DNA of 64,000 nucleotides, from assembly GCA_964529685.1 (NCBI GenBank), contig CAZGZC010000003.1, positions 62,001 through 126,000 on the forward strand. The letters are read 5' to 3'. The notes below the pieces were generated by a model. It was not told the origin of the DNA. It ran no database searches and saw nothing but the letters and a program-made list of their open reading frames with translations. This stretch comes from JALQUO01 sp964529685 (GTDB lineage Bacteria; Pseudomonadota; Alphaproteobacteria; Rickettsiales; Midichloriaceae). Below are positions 26,238-34,735 of the stretch, in pieces (the first letter of the stretch is position 1; every line of letters starts with the position of its first letter). Made by a program: the position numbers and the translations under genes.

Positions 26238-27347
26238 TTATTTATTAAAAATCATCACGTGAGCAAGTCCTCTCTCATTTAACTGATCATTTTCTATATC
26301 GATTCTAATTGCGGCCATAAGATCGTTATAGTAATGGATATTGTGCTTCGTCATAAGCATTGCACCTAGTATCTCACTAGAGCGCACTAAATGGTGCAGA
26401 TAGGCTCTTGTGTGATTGCTACAGGTGTAGCAGCTACAGTTAGAATCTAGAGGAGTTCTATCATCTGAATAGCGAGAATTTCTAATATTAATTGTACCAC
26501 TGCGGACAAAAGCCTGTCCATTTCTACCTGATCTGCTTGGTAAAACACAGTCAAACATATCTATACCGCGTTGTACAGCACCTAAAATATCGCTTGGCTT
26601 ACCAACGCCCATAAGATATCGAGGTTTATTTTGTGTGAGAGCTGGTGCAATATAATTTAGAACTTCAAACATTATATCTTGCCCTTCACCAACTGCCAAT
26701 CCACCAACTGCATAGCCATCAAAATCCATCTTTTCTAGCTCAACTGCTGATTTCATCCGTAAATCCTCATAAATCCCTCCTTGAACTATACCAAAGATAC
26801 CATATCCTGTGCGTGTCATATACGCATTTTTAGATCTCTCAGCCCAGCGGAGTGATAATTCCATTGAGTCTTTAACTTCTTCCCGGTTTGCAGGATATTG
26901 AATACATTCGTCAAAGCACATAGTTATATTACTACCAAGGAGATGCTGTATTTCAATTGATCTCTCTGGAGTTAAGTTATGAGAGCTTCCGTCTATGTGG
27001 GATTTGAATTTTACACCTTCCTCAGAGATTTTCCTGAGATTAGATAATGACATTACCTGAAAGCCACCTGAATCCGTTAAAATTGGCCAATCCCAATTCA
27101 TAAATTTATGTAAACCACCCAGCGATGCAATTCTCTCTGCTGTAGGGCGAAGCATTAAATGGTACGTATTTCCAAGGATTATTTGAGAATTAGTTTCTTT
27201 TAGATCTCTCACAGTCATAGCTTTGACAGTAGCAGCTGTTCCAACTGGCATGAAACAGGGAGTGTGGATTGTACCATGAGCTGTAACTAATTCACCTCTC
27301 CTGGCCTTACCTGTTTGACTTTTTAAATGAAATTTTAAGCCTTGCAT
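26238..27347 (-). CDS. tgt: Queuine tRNA-ribosyltransferase
   Basis: A 369-residue TIM-barrel enzyme that exchanges guanine-34 for the queuosine precursor in GUN-anticodon tRNAs, which include the tRNA-His encoded nearby. Marks: HGTIHTPCFMPVGTAATVKA, the active-site DSGGFQVMSL, GIVQGGIYEDLR, GGLAVGEG, the second catalytic Asp in MFDCVLPSR, and the zinc site CSCYTCSNHTRAYLHHL. Length is normal. The gene is single on the minus strand. Confidence 0.97.
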   Translation of the reverse strand: MQGLKFHLKSQTGKARRGELVTAHGTIHTPCFMPVGTAATVKAMTVRDLKETNSQIILGNTYHLMLRPTAERIASLGGLHKFMNWDWPILTDSGGFQVMSLSNLRKISEEGVKFKSHIDGSSHNLTPERSIEIQHLLGSNITMCFDECIQYPANREEVKDSMELSLRWAERSKNAYMTRTGYGIFGIVQGGIYEDLRMKSAVELEKMDFDGYAVGGLAVGEGQDIMFEVLNYIAPALTQNKPRYLMGVGKPSDILGAVQRGIDMFDCVLPSRSGRNGQAFVRSGTINIRNSRYSDDRTPLDSNCSCYTCSNHTRAYLHHLVRSSEILGAMLMTKHNIHYYNDLMAAIRIDIENDQLNERGLAHVMIFNK

Positions 27348-27586
27348 AGCTTTTTACAATCTTATACCAGAAAGGAGGTTTTGAGTCTATAAACTAAAAT
27401 CTAGGAGTAGCGGCTTTTTCAATTCGTCGGCAGATTCATAATTGTTGAAAGACTAAAGTTGACTTAGAACGCCTCTTTCAACATCAACACATGGTGTTCT
27501 GCAGCTTGAAATTATATACTCAAACTATATCCTAGCTATTCTAATTAGAATGAAATGATTCATATTTTTTAGCTTTCATTGATCAT

Positions 27587-28108
27587 TTAAACACTACGAC
27601 TTCTCTCTCGTGCATTATTATGAACTTGATCTAGCCATGAAGAAGACTTAGCATCTGCACTCTCACTTGAGACAGATGAATTAGTACTTTTTTCATCATC
27701 AGTTTTAGCTTGTCCTGAAGAAGACTTAGCATTTGCACTCTCATTTGAGAAGAATGCATTATAAACTTTCTCCATTCCATCGAGAGTATATTCAACTGCT
27801 TTTGATCCAAATGCATAACCAATAGCAGCAGATCCAAGAATAGTAGATGTAGAAGCACCAACAAGTCCAGTGGACTTGACTGCACCATAAGCTTCAGCAC
27901 CAGCTATTGCTGCTGTGTCAGCTACTGTGCCTGATAACCATCCTGAAAATGGCCCCAATGAGGCATTCATAGCGGCTGTTGTAGCAGTAATAGCGGTCCC
28001 GATAATCCTCGCTGGTAGATAAATCGTTGTAAAATAAGTTACAGCTGTAGCACAAACTATACCACCAGCAAAAGCTGCGCTAATTTTAAAAGTGTCGTAT
28101 TTACTCAT
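27587..28108 (-). CDS. Small membrane-associated hypothetical protein with a repeated acidic-serine tail, 173 aa
   Basis: No family recognised. The first 60 residues hold one or two hydrophobic segments rich in Ala, Thr and Gly (SAAFAGGIVCATAVTYFTTI; AITATTAAMNASLGPFSGWL), followed by a glycine/alanine-rich middle (STILGSAAIGYAFGSKAVEY). The tail contains two copies of a short unit, SNESANAKSSS and SSESADAKSSS, encoded by a 35-base direct repeat, then SWLDQVHNNARERSRSV. The end resembles that of the unknown protein at 55684-56253. Secretion or surface exposure is possible and not proven. Confidence 0.6.
   Translation of the reverse strand: MSKYDTFKISAAFAGGIVCATAVTYFTTIYLPARIIGTAITATTAAMNASLGPFSGWLSGTVADTAAIAGAEAYGAVKSTGLVGASTSTILGSAAIGYAFGSKAVEYTLDGMEKVYNAFFSNESANAKSSSGQAKTDDEKSTNSSVSSESADAKSSSWLDQVHNNARERSRSV
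27638..27750 (-). repeat. 35-base direct repeat within the 3' part of the 173-aa gene
   Basis: Bases 27638-27672 and 27716-27750 are identical at all but two positions (TGAAGAAGACTTAGCAT.TG...). The unit encodes the (N/S)ESA(N/D)AKSSS repeat. Spacing of 78 bases keeps the frame, so copy number could change by slippage without breaking the gene. Confidence 0.9.
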
Positions 28109-28280
28109 TTGATTATATATATAATTAATTACTGTAAGTAGTAATAATCTACTTATATTTTAAACTTTAAATATTAAATATATATTACAAAATTATATTT
28201 TTTATTTAAAATACAGTATCAAGTGTGTTTTTTTATGTCTGAGGTAAAGAAAAATTATGTTATAGATTATAAAAAATCAT

Positions 28281-29000
28281 ATGAGACTAAACAAACTTAT
28301 AGCTACAAGTGGCATTGCATCTAGGAGAGAGGCCGAGAGAATAATTTTAGATGGAAGAGTAAAGGTGAATGGTTTGATTGTAGATAATGTAGTTTCTTTT
28401 GTCTTTGATGGAGATGAGATTATAGTTGATGGGAGCAATATATCTCAGTGGTTGCAAAAAGATTTCGCTATGAATCAAACAAGTCTCTGGTTATTTCATA
28501 AACCGCGAGGGGTGATAACTTCAAGATCTGATCCACAAGGCAGGACAACTCTCTTTTCATTGTTACCTAAAAATTTACAGAATCTAGTATCAGTTGGTAG
28601 GTTAGATTATAACACTGAAGGATTGATTTTATTAACTAATAATGGAAGTTTTGCAAGATATTTTGAGTTGCCGAAAAACGCTATTGAGAGGGTTTATTGC
28701 TGTAGAGTTTTTGGAGGCGAGTTATCGAAAAGAGATCTTGATGAAATTAGATATGGAGTTGAAATTGAAACAATGCAATATGATCCTATAAAAATCGTTA
28801 AAAATAGTAATAAACAGTATACTTTAACATTAAGTGAAGGCAAAAACCGAGAGATCAGGCGTATTTTTGAGCACTATGGATTAAAAGTCATACGTTTATT
28901 AAGAATAGCATATGGTGAGTTTAAGTTGTCAAATCTTGAGCCTAGAGAAGTGTTGCAAGTTAGCTCTGAAGTTGTTCAAAAATATAAAATTAAGCTATAA
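28281..29000 (+). CDS. rluB: Ribosomal large-subunit pseudouridine synthase, RluB/RsuA family
   Basis: A 239-residue enzyme with an N-terminal S4 RNA-binding domain (MRLNKLIATSGIASRREAER) and a RsuA/RluB-type catalytic core. The catalytic Asp is in SVGRLDYNTEGLILLTN (near residue 109), preceded by WLFHKPRGVITS and followed by LSEGKNREIRRIFEHYGL. The family members modify 23S rRNA uridine 2605 (RluB) or 16S 516 (RsuA); the S4-plus-GRLDYNTEG form is nearer to RluB. A start 15 bases earlier cannot be excluded, but this one matches the family. Confidence 0.88.
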   Translation: MRLNKLIATSGIASRREAERIILDGRVKVNGLIVDNVVSFVFDGDEIIVDGSNISQWLQKDFAMNQTSLWLFHKPRGVITSRSDPQGRTTLFSLLPKNLQNLVSVGRLDYNTEGLILLTNNGSFARYFELPKNAIERVYCCRVFGGELSKRDLDEIRYGVEIETMQYDPIKIVKNSNKQYTLTLSEGKNREIRRIFEHYGLKVIRLLRIAYGEFKLSNLEPREVLQVSSEVVQKYKIKL

Positions 29001-29175
29001 AAAAATATTTTGTATCATAGAAAAGACTACTAAAGTTTGAAGAATTTTCGTTAAAATATACTATGATTAATCATCTGGAAGATTAATTTTATCAAGATAA
29101 AAATAGCAATTTTGGTACTTCTCCTGATATCTATCTACATGTATAATATATCTATAGACAAAGAAAATAATAGAT

Positions 29176-29397
29176 ATGCAAGAAAAAAACAATGTTAGAG
29201 GTCTGTGGAGGGCTGTAATTATGCAAGCCGTAGTTGATGCTAGTAGTAAGTCTAACAATAGAAGAGCTATTAGTAGAAGTAAGAAAGCTCATGAGTGGTT
29301 AAAAAAAGATAATGATTTTGTTGCAACTTGCGAAATGGCAGATATGGAGCCAAAGTATGTCCAAAGCAAAGTAGATCAGTATTTTAGGAGTAGATAG
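29176..29397 (+). CDS. Small basic hypothetical protein, 73 aa
   Basis: A short helical protein: NNVRGLWRAVIMQAVVDASS, then a basic stretch ISRSKKAHEWLKKDNDFV and CEMADMEPKYVQSKVDQYF. The layout (W-x-x-V-I-x-Q-A, A-x-x-W-L, D-F-x-x-x-C-x-x-A) resembles small proteins seen in alphaproteobacterial and phage-derived genomes, from general recollection. A helix-turn-helix is possible but not clear. It sits between rluB and recN, with no overlap. Confidence 0.6.
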   Translation: MQEKNNVRGLWRAVIMQAVVDASSKSNNRRAISRSKKAHEWLKKDNDFVATCEMADMEPKYVQSKVDQYFRSR

Positions 29398-29455
29398 TCT
29401 TGTTAGTAATATTCTATGTAGTATTATTCATTTAGAAGAATTTTTTTAGATTTAA

Positions 29456-30970
29456 ATGATTTTAAGATCTGTTGAAATAGAGAATTTCCTTATGATTGAT
29501 TACGTTAAAATTGCTTTTGATCATGGTCTCACCGTGATATCAGGTGAGAGTGGAACTGGCAAGTCTACTATAATTGATGCAATTTGTTGGTGTATTGGGC
29601 TTGACAATAAAAGAAATAAAGATCTCCTAAATGCTCGCGTAGTGATTGAGTTTAGTAGCCAATGCAATGTATCACGAGAAGGTAAAAATACATTTAAAAT
29701 CGATGGAAAAAAGATTAATAAGAGAAAAATATTGCAGAGAGAGTTTTTGACTATCTGTAGGCAAGATCATAGATTATCTTTCTCAACTAAAGATGACTTC
29801 CGGTCTGTGATTGATAATTTATTAGATGATAAAAGTGAATTAGATAAACTAAAAATTGCATATATCAATTATAAATCTATAAATAATGAGATTAAGCAAT
29901 TGAATAATATTTATGATGAGGATCTCGATTATATGAGAAAAGTCATATCAGAGATTGAATCTTTAAACTTAGCAAAGAATAATGAAGAAAAGTTAGTGAT
30001 GGAGCGCCGTGAGAAGATTGAGGTTTACAAATCTCATGAGTCGCTAGTCAAAGCTATGCAGATTTTTAAAGGTAATGGTAGCATGACTAGTATTGTTTCT
30101 CAGTTCAACTCTATTTTTAAGCATCTTAATTCTAGTAGTCCTATAATTTCAAAATTTCAACAGAGGATTGAATATATCACTAATGAATTGCATGATATTG
30201 AGTTATCTATTGAAGATATTATTGCTAGATCAGATTCCAATGATGCGCAGCTTGACGTTATTGACAAGAAACTTGGGTTGATTCGTTCTACTGCAAGAAA
30301 GTATAGTGTTATGCCAAATGCACTTCTATCATTGCTTGATGATTACAAAAAAAGGCTATATCTAGGCGAAAATCTTGAGGTGAAGAAAGAGAGATTAGGT
30401 AAGAAATTGGCTCTTGCTGAGGAGCAATTTTCTGCTATCTGCATTAGAATTAATGAACTTCGTGCTATTATTTGTGACGATTTAAATAGTAAAATTCGTG
30501 CTATTTTAGATGAGCTAATGATGAACAATGTCGATGCATGTTTTGAGTTGCATAAAACTACTTGGAGTGAATATGGAGATGTACAAATTAGAATGAATAT
30601 AGGTAGAAGAATTCTATCTGGAGGTGAAGTATCAAGATTATTATTGGCAATTAAGATTGCAACTGCTAGTTTAGATATTCCTATTATATTTGATGAAATT
30701 GATATTGGAGTTGGTGGTATGACTGCTCATAAGATTGGTAGTAAATTGCGTGAATTGAGTAACATAGGACAAGTAATAGTTGTTACACATCAAGCACAAG
30801 TTGCAGCTTATAGTGTCAATCATATACTTGTAACTAGGCATAATATAATAAAAATAGAAAAGTTATCAATCAAAGGTCGGATAAAAGAAGTTGCTCGTAT
30901 GATATCTGGTAGCAAAATTACTAATGAATCACTCTCAGCTGCTAAAAAGTTGATTGAAGAATCTATTTGA
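29456..30970 (+). CDS. recN: DNA repair protein RecN
   Basis: A 504-residue SMC-like ATPase for double-strand break repair. Walker A is ISGESGTGKSTIIDAI (near residue 31), the ABC signature is RRILSGGEVSRLLLAIKIA, Walker B is IPIIFDEIDIGVGG and the late VVTHQAQVAAYS is the H-loop. A coiled coil lies between. The chain is about 50 residues shorter than E. coli RecN (553), with a shortened coiled-coil arm. In many bacteria recN follows bamD; here they are separated. Confidence 0.95.
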   Translation: MILRSVEIENFLMIDYVKIAFDHGLTVISGESGTGKSTIIDAICWCIGLDNKRNKDLLNARVVIEFSSQCNVSREGKNTFKIDGKKINKRKILQREFLTICRQDHRLSFSTKDDFRSVIDNLLDDKSELDKLKIAYINYKSINNEIKQLNNIYDEDLDYMRKVISEIESLNLAKNNEEKLVMERREKIEVYKSHESLVKAMQIFKGNGSMTSIVSQFNSIFKHLNSSSPIISKFQQRIEYITNELHDIELSIEDIIARSDSNDAQLDVIDKKLGLIRSTARKYSVMPNALLSLLDDYKKRLYLGENLEVKKERLGKKLALAEEQFSAICIRINELRAIICDDLNSKIRAILDELMMNNVDACFELHKTTWSEYGDVQIRMNIGRRILSGGEVSRLLLAIKIATASLDIPIIFDEIDIGVGGMTAHKIGSKLRELSNIGQVIVVTHQAQVAAYSVNHILVTRHNIIKIEKLSIKGRIKEVARMISGSKITNESLSAAKKLIEESI

Positions 30971-30984
30971 AATACAAGAAAACT

Positions 30985-32166
30985 TTAATTAGTAATTTTC
31001 CTGCTGCAAATTAAAATTACTACTGATAAAACTAAAAAATATATAGGCATTACAAAAAGAGTTCCATTATGAAGATAGCCAATTAAGAAAGTAAAAAAGG
31101 ATATTAATAAGTAATAAAACAGTCCGAAGATACTTGATGCAGTGCCTATGTAGTTTTTATAATCAATTAATGATAGAGCTAATCCGTTTGTTATTATCAT
31201 GCAACCTCCAAAAACACTTATCATTCTCATAAACAATGATACATATACTATCAGTTGAGAATCGATAGTTAAAATAAAGTAATGAAATACAATCAATAAT
31301 GTAAAAATACCATTGCTAACAAGATTGATCAGTATACCTAGGTCCATTACATGTTTTGAGCTATAAGAGTCTTGTAATCTCTTTGATGTTATACCACCCA
31401 GTACTGCTGCAACTGATAAGAGAATAAAGCTAGTTCCATAATGAAGTGGATTCATTTTTAACATATCAAGCATAAAGAATGATCCCTCTGAGAAGTAGCT
31501 AAAGGATATACCATTAATGCAGCCTATGATAATACCATATAGTATAACACGCTTATCTTTCGATAAAATTCTTACAGCTTCAAACAAAGATATTTTACTG
31601 ATCTTAGTTTTATCTAAGGTTTCTGGCAACCTATAATAGATAGTAACCATTAAAAATATACCAAATAAGATTAGTACTAGAAAAATATTACTCCAATGAG
31701 TATGCTTTGCTATAAAGCCACCAATTGTTGGCCCTATTGCAGGAAAAACAGATAAGGCAATACCAATTGTTGCAAAGGTTTTTCCTAAGTTTGGTCCGCT
31801 AAATGCATCTCGCGATATTGTTTGACCAAGCACAGTTCCAATACTACAGCCTAGAGATTGAACAAATCTACTTAGCATAAGAGTTTCAATCGAATCAGAA
31901 ATATAGCATCCAATACAACCAAAGATAAACAGTAGAATCCCTAGTAGAACACACGGTTTCCTACCAATTCTATCTGATAATGTTCCCCAAAATATAACAC
32001 CAAGTGCTAATCCAAATAAGAAAATTGTTAATGTATATTCGACATTCGATGGTGATGTCTGAAAGTTTGTTGCAATGTCAGGTAAAGAAGGTGTATAGAT
32101 AGTTTCGGAAAACTGTGGTAACCCTACAATTAGTACTATTATCCAGATTGGAGGTAAAACTTTCAT
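30985..32166 (-). CDS. MFS multidrug transporter, Bcr/CflA-like
   Basis: A 393-residue membrane protein with about twelve helices. The Bcr/CflA features are an early YTPSLPDIATNFQTSPSNVEY segment, the loop motif GTLSDRIGRKPC between helices 2 and 3, RFVQSLGCSIGTVLGQTISRD, and AIGPTIGGFI. Members export drugs or small metabolites by proton antiport; the substrate here is unknown. It converges on recN, with 14 bases between the stops. A weak A/T-only inverted repeat (AGTAATTTT/AAAATTACT) lies over the shared 3' end. Confidence 0.88.
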   Translation of the reverse strand: MKVLPPIWIIVLIVGLPQFSETIYTPSLPDIATNFQTSPSNVEYTLTIFLFGLALGVIFWGTLSDRIGRKPCVLLGILLFIFGCIGCYISDSIETLMLSRFVQSLGCSIGTVLGQTISRDAFSGPNLGKTFATIGIALSVFPAIGPTIGGFIAKHTHWSNIFLVLILFGIFLMVTIYYRLPETLDKTKISKISLFEAVRILSKDKRVILYGIIIGCINGISFSYFSEGSFFMLDMLKMNPLHYGTSFILLSVAAVLGGITSKRLQDSYSSKHVMDLGILINLVSNGIFTLLIVFHYFILTIDSQLIVYVSLFMRMISVFGGCMIITNGLALSLIDYKNYIGTASSIFGLFYYLLISFFTFLIGYLHNGTLFVMPIYFLVLSVVILICSRKITN

Positions 32167-32250
32167 TATATGCAGTTTATTTAAAGTTTAAGGCGAGAAT
32201 ATGTATCATATAAGAAGTTTAAGCACAAGAAGAACTTTAACTGCTTTTAG

Positions 32251-33462
32251 TTAACACTGCTCTCTAAAAATTCTTGCTTCTGCTGCACTACTATATTCGT
32301 GCCAATTACTTTTGGCAGGAGAAGGTTGGATGTTATCAAGCTGAATACCGAAATCTTTTTCTATGTTTGGAAGTAAAATATCCATAATCCAACTTCTAAT
32401 TTTTTCATCATGCAAAGTATGTAAATCAATAGTTATATGTGATGCCCACTTAAATGGTTTTATAAGATCTATTAGAAACTTTAAACACTTTAAGAACAAC
32501 AGATAAAAAAAGTTAGGTTTATCAAGTTGTATATAGTAATCAATCTCTCTTTCTCCTCCGCGAGATTTTAAACTATCTATTGCTTCAGCTGTGACAACAG
32601 CATGGCCCTTATAGGATTGTAGAAAATATGTTTGCCATTTTTTACCTAGATCTTTCAACTCTAACATATCCTTCACAGTTTCAGCAATGAAATTAGTTCT
32701 TATTTCCTTAAATGCTTCTTTAAACAACTGTTTACATAGAAGTGGTATAAAATCTTGATTTGCTATAAATGCAAATGGTTTTGCTTCTTCTTGCAATTGC
32801 TGATACTCCCTACAATTTTTTAGATCCTCAAGTTGTTTGCTGATGTTTAATTTTTCTGCTTTATATTCCTCAATTCTTGCAACTTTTATCTTATATTGAT
32901 TGATATGCTCATTAAGTAATCGAATCTGATCTTGTATTTTTGTTTTTGCACCAAATAATACATCAGAATTATCGTTCTTATTATTATGATTGAATTCCTT
33001 GATGAGGGATAAATCAAACCAGCTTTTGAAGCTTGATTCTTGTCGTGGCGATAAATATTCTCCCATTTTAAAGATGTCGTCGTTTAACTGGGTCAAAGCC
33101 TTCATTTGTTTTGAGTAGTCTTCTTCTAAACTTTTTATCTTGTCTTTATATTCTAATTCTTTAGCTATTTCTGCAAGTTTAAAATCGTATTCTTGAATTT
33201 TATTTTCTAGTTCTAGAATAGAACATTCCTCTAGATGAGATGGAAGCCTTTCTTGCATTTTTTTGATTTTCTTAAGATCAATGTCTTTTTCTATAATAAT
33301 CTTTACAAGATTGATTATGTCTTCTGGGTTTGGATATACAAATTTTATCTCTAATCCATCAATCTCTATATATGTTCTTTTGTTGCGAAAGAGGGAGAGA
33401 ACATTTCGTTCCGTAATTTGAAGTTCATTATTTTCATCAAGAGATATAATTTGTTGTCTCAT
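32251..33462 (-). CDS. Coiled-coil hypothetical protein, 403 aa
   Basis: No family recognised. Residues about 60-240 are strongly charged and heptad-like (LELENKIQEYDFKLAEIAKE, RLLNEHINQYKIKVARIEEY), typical of a coiled coil. The N-terminus is beta-like (IISLDENNELQITERNVLSL). A hydrophobic amphipathic segment YYIQLDKPNFFYLLFLKCLK near residue 315 could contact a membrane. The C-terminus ends AAEARIFREQC. No signal peptide. It could be structural or secreted; the sequence gives no further clue. Its promoter must lie in the 95 bases before the tRNA pair. Confidence 0.6.
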   Translation of the reverse strand: MRQQIISLDENNELQITERNVLSLFRNKRTYIEIDGLEIKFVYPNPEDIINLVKIIIEKDIDLKKIKKMQERLPSHLEECSILELENKIQEYDFKLAEIAKELEYKDKIKSLEEDYSKQMKALTQLNDDIFKMGEYLSPRQESSFKSWFDLSLIKEFNHNNKNDNSDVLFGAKTKIQDQIRLLNEHINQYKIKVARIEEYKAEKLNISKQLEDLKNCREYQQLQEEAKPFAFIANQDFIPLLCKQLFKEAFKEIRTNFIAETVKDMLELKDLGKKWQTYFLQSYKGHAVVTAEAIDSLKSRGGEREIDYYIQLDKPNFFYLLFLKCLKFLIDLIKPFKWASHITIDLHTLHDEKIRSWIMDILLPNIEKDFGIQLDNIQPSPAKSNWHEYSSAAEARIFREQC

Positions 33463-33558
33463 TGTATAAATTTTTCATTTGCATTAAATTTTCTGAATAC
33501 AATAATACAAAGGTAATATTACAATAATATTACGGGTTAATGCTAAGTGAATTTATTT

Positions 33559-33642
33559 TGGTGCGGATAGAGGGACTTGAACCCCCATGCCTTGCGGCAC
33601 TGGTACCTAAAACCAGCGCGTCTGCCATTTCGCCATATCCGC
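33559..33642 (-). tRNA. tRNA-Leu (anticodon UAG)
   Basis: Acceptor stem GCGGATA pairs with TATCCGC, followed by discriminator A and an encoded CCA. The anticodon stem-loop is CTGGT-TTTAGGT-ACCAG, giving anticodon TAG. A short variable arm (TGCCGCAAGGCA) and the T-loop GGTTCAAGTCC are present. It lies 2 bases from the tRNA-His and probably shares its transcript. Confidence 0.95.
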
Positions 33643-33644
33643 TA

Positions 33645-33722
33645 TGGGGCGAGCAACGGAGATCGAATCCGCGACCTCAAGTGCCACAAACTTGCGCTCT
33701 AACCAACTGAGCTATGCCCGCC
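33645..33722 (-). tRNA. tRNA-His (anticodon GUG)
   Basis: Acceptor stem GCGGGCA pairs with TGCTCGC, and an extra encoded G at position -1 faces C73, the bacterial tRNA-His identity pair; CCA is encoded. Anticodon arm is CAAGT-TTGTGGC-ACTTG, giving GTG. The D-loop (CTCAGTTGGTTAGAG) and T-loop (GGATTCGATCTCC) are standard. Confidence 0.96.
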
Positions 33723-33739
33723 ATAACTTATCAGCGAAT

Positions 33740-33768
33740 AAAATAACATATCTTTTTTTATATTGCAA
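33740..33768 (-). promoter_or_regulatory. Candidate promoter of the tRNA-His/tRNA-Leu transcript
   Basis: On the minus strand TTGCAA (33763-33768) and TATTTT (33740-33745) are spaced 17 bases. The predicted start falls about 10 bases before the tRNA-His 5' end, a reasonable leader. It is a sensible place for a tRNA promoter but the match to consensus is modest. Confidence 0.45.
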
Positions 33769-33970
33769 ACAAGAATGTCTTCGTTTTTTAGCTGTTTAAA
33801 TAGATGATCTTTCTGTTTTTTGAGTCCAGTAGTTTCCTTAACAATTATAATAAATATTCTTTCGGATCATTATTAATTTTGTATATGAATTAAATCTAAG
33901 AAATCAGCATCTGTAATTAATATTCCTACTATAAACTACAAGATGTATTTATAAAAACATATTTCATATT

Positions 33971-34444
33971 ATGAAAAATTTCATTCAACTTCATCCATAT
34001 CTAAGTTGTTTAGGAGTTGTTGGTCTTAGTACTGCTTTTACTACTATCACTTCTCTTATTACTCATACTTTTCTAGCTCCAGATGTACCTGTAATGATTG
34101 CATTTGCTACACTTTCAGCAATGTTTCCTACTATTAATCAATTTAGACATCAAAAATTCTCTGATAATGAAGCTCTACAATATGGATTAACAGCCCTAAA
34201 AGGATTAGCAGGAAATTTTCTTCTATCTAAAATAAAATATGGATCAAATTATTCTGATGATTTAACAAAAATATCTTTATCAGAAAATAGCATTATGGCT
34301 AAATTATTCTTCATAAGCGCTGGAGTGCAAGCTGTTGCGTTTAAATATATTTTAGATAGTGCAAAAGAAGCTATGAAAACTCAAGATGATCCTCTTGATT
34401 CTCATTATGATGGAATAGAAGAAGCTCCTCTATACTCTTTATAG
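33971..34444 (+). CDS. Small membrane hypothetical protein, 157 aa
   Basis: No family recognised. Two or three hydrophobic helices are visible: residues 10-35 (LSCLGVVGLSTAFTTITSLI), 38-58 (VPVMIAFATLSAMFPTI) and 110-128 (MAKLFFISAGVQAVAF). The C-terminus is DDPLDSHYDGIEEAPLYSL. That tail is very similar to the tail of the pseudogene at 36575-36815, at both protein and DNA level, suggesting a small family in this genome. No start alternative is preferred. Confidence 0.55.
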   Translation: MKNFIQLHPYLSCLGVVGLSTAFTTITSLITHTFLAPDVPVMIAFATLSAMFPTINQFRHQKFSDNEALQYGLTALKGLAGNFLLSKIKYGSNYSDDLTKISLSENSIMAKLFFISAGVQAVAFKYILDSAKEAMKTQDDPLDSHYDGIEEAPLYSL

Positions 34445-34735
34445 CTGTTCGCATCTAATGACCTCATAAACAATCAGAAAATTTCTCATTATGATTTATG
34501 TGATCTAAAGAATCACCTTCTTATTTCGATGATAAGGAAAAACGATGCTCATCCTGCACTTGATAAATTCTTCTTTTCTAAAAAAATTTCATAGCTCATT
34601 ATAACACTTTTTTGATAGTACCGCTTTTTCGCTAGGCATTCTATACTTAGGTGTTCAAGATATAAAAAACCTCATATACTCTATCAAATATAGCTAAATT
34701 ATGATAGTATTCAGCAAAAATATAGGTAAAAATTT

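Noticed and set aside
27369..27378. A strong Shine-Dalgarno-like AAAGGAGG on the plus strand
   Set aside because: No start codon follows at a suitable distance and no open frame lies downstream.
27631..27900. An 89-codon frame overlapping the 173-aa gene on the same strand
   Set aside because: Leu/Met-rich low-complexity reading caused by the repeat region in another frame.
29062..29073. Palindrome ATGATTAATCAT upstream of the 73-aa gene, considered as an operator
   Set aside because: Short A/T-rich palindromes are expected often in this sequence and no promoter elements frame it.
30985..31020. Inverted repeat AGTAATTTT/AAAATTACT at the recN-MFS junction, considered as a terminator
   Set aside because: No G/C pairs worth noting and no T-run right after the stem; weak as a terminator.
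33730..33900. A protein-like minus-strand reading (VKETTGLKKQKDHLFKQLKN) before the tRNA pair
   Set aside because: No usable start codon, runs into the tRNA-His gene, and overlaps the likely tRNA promoter; probably chance or an old remnant.
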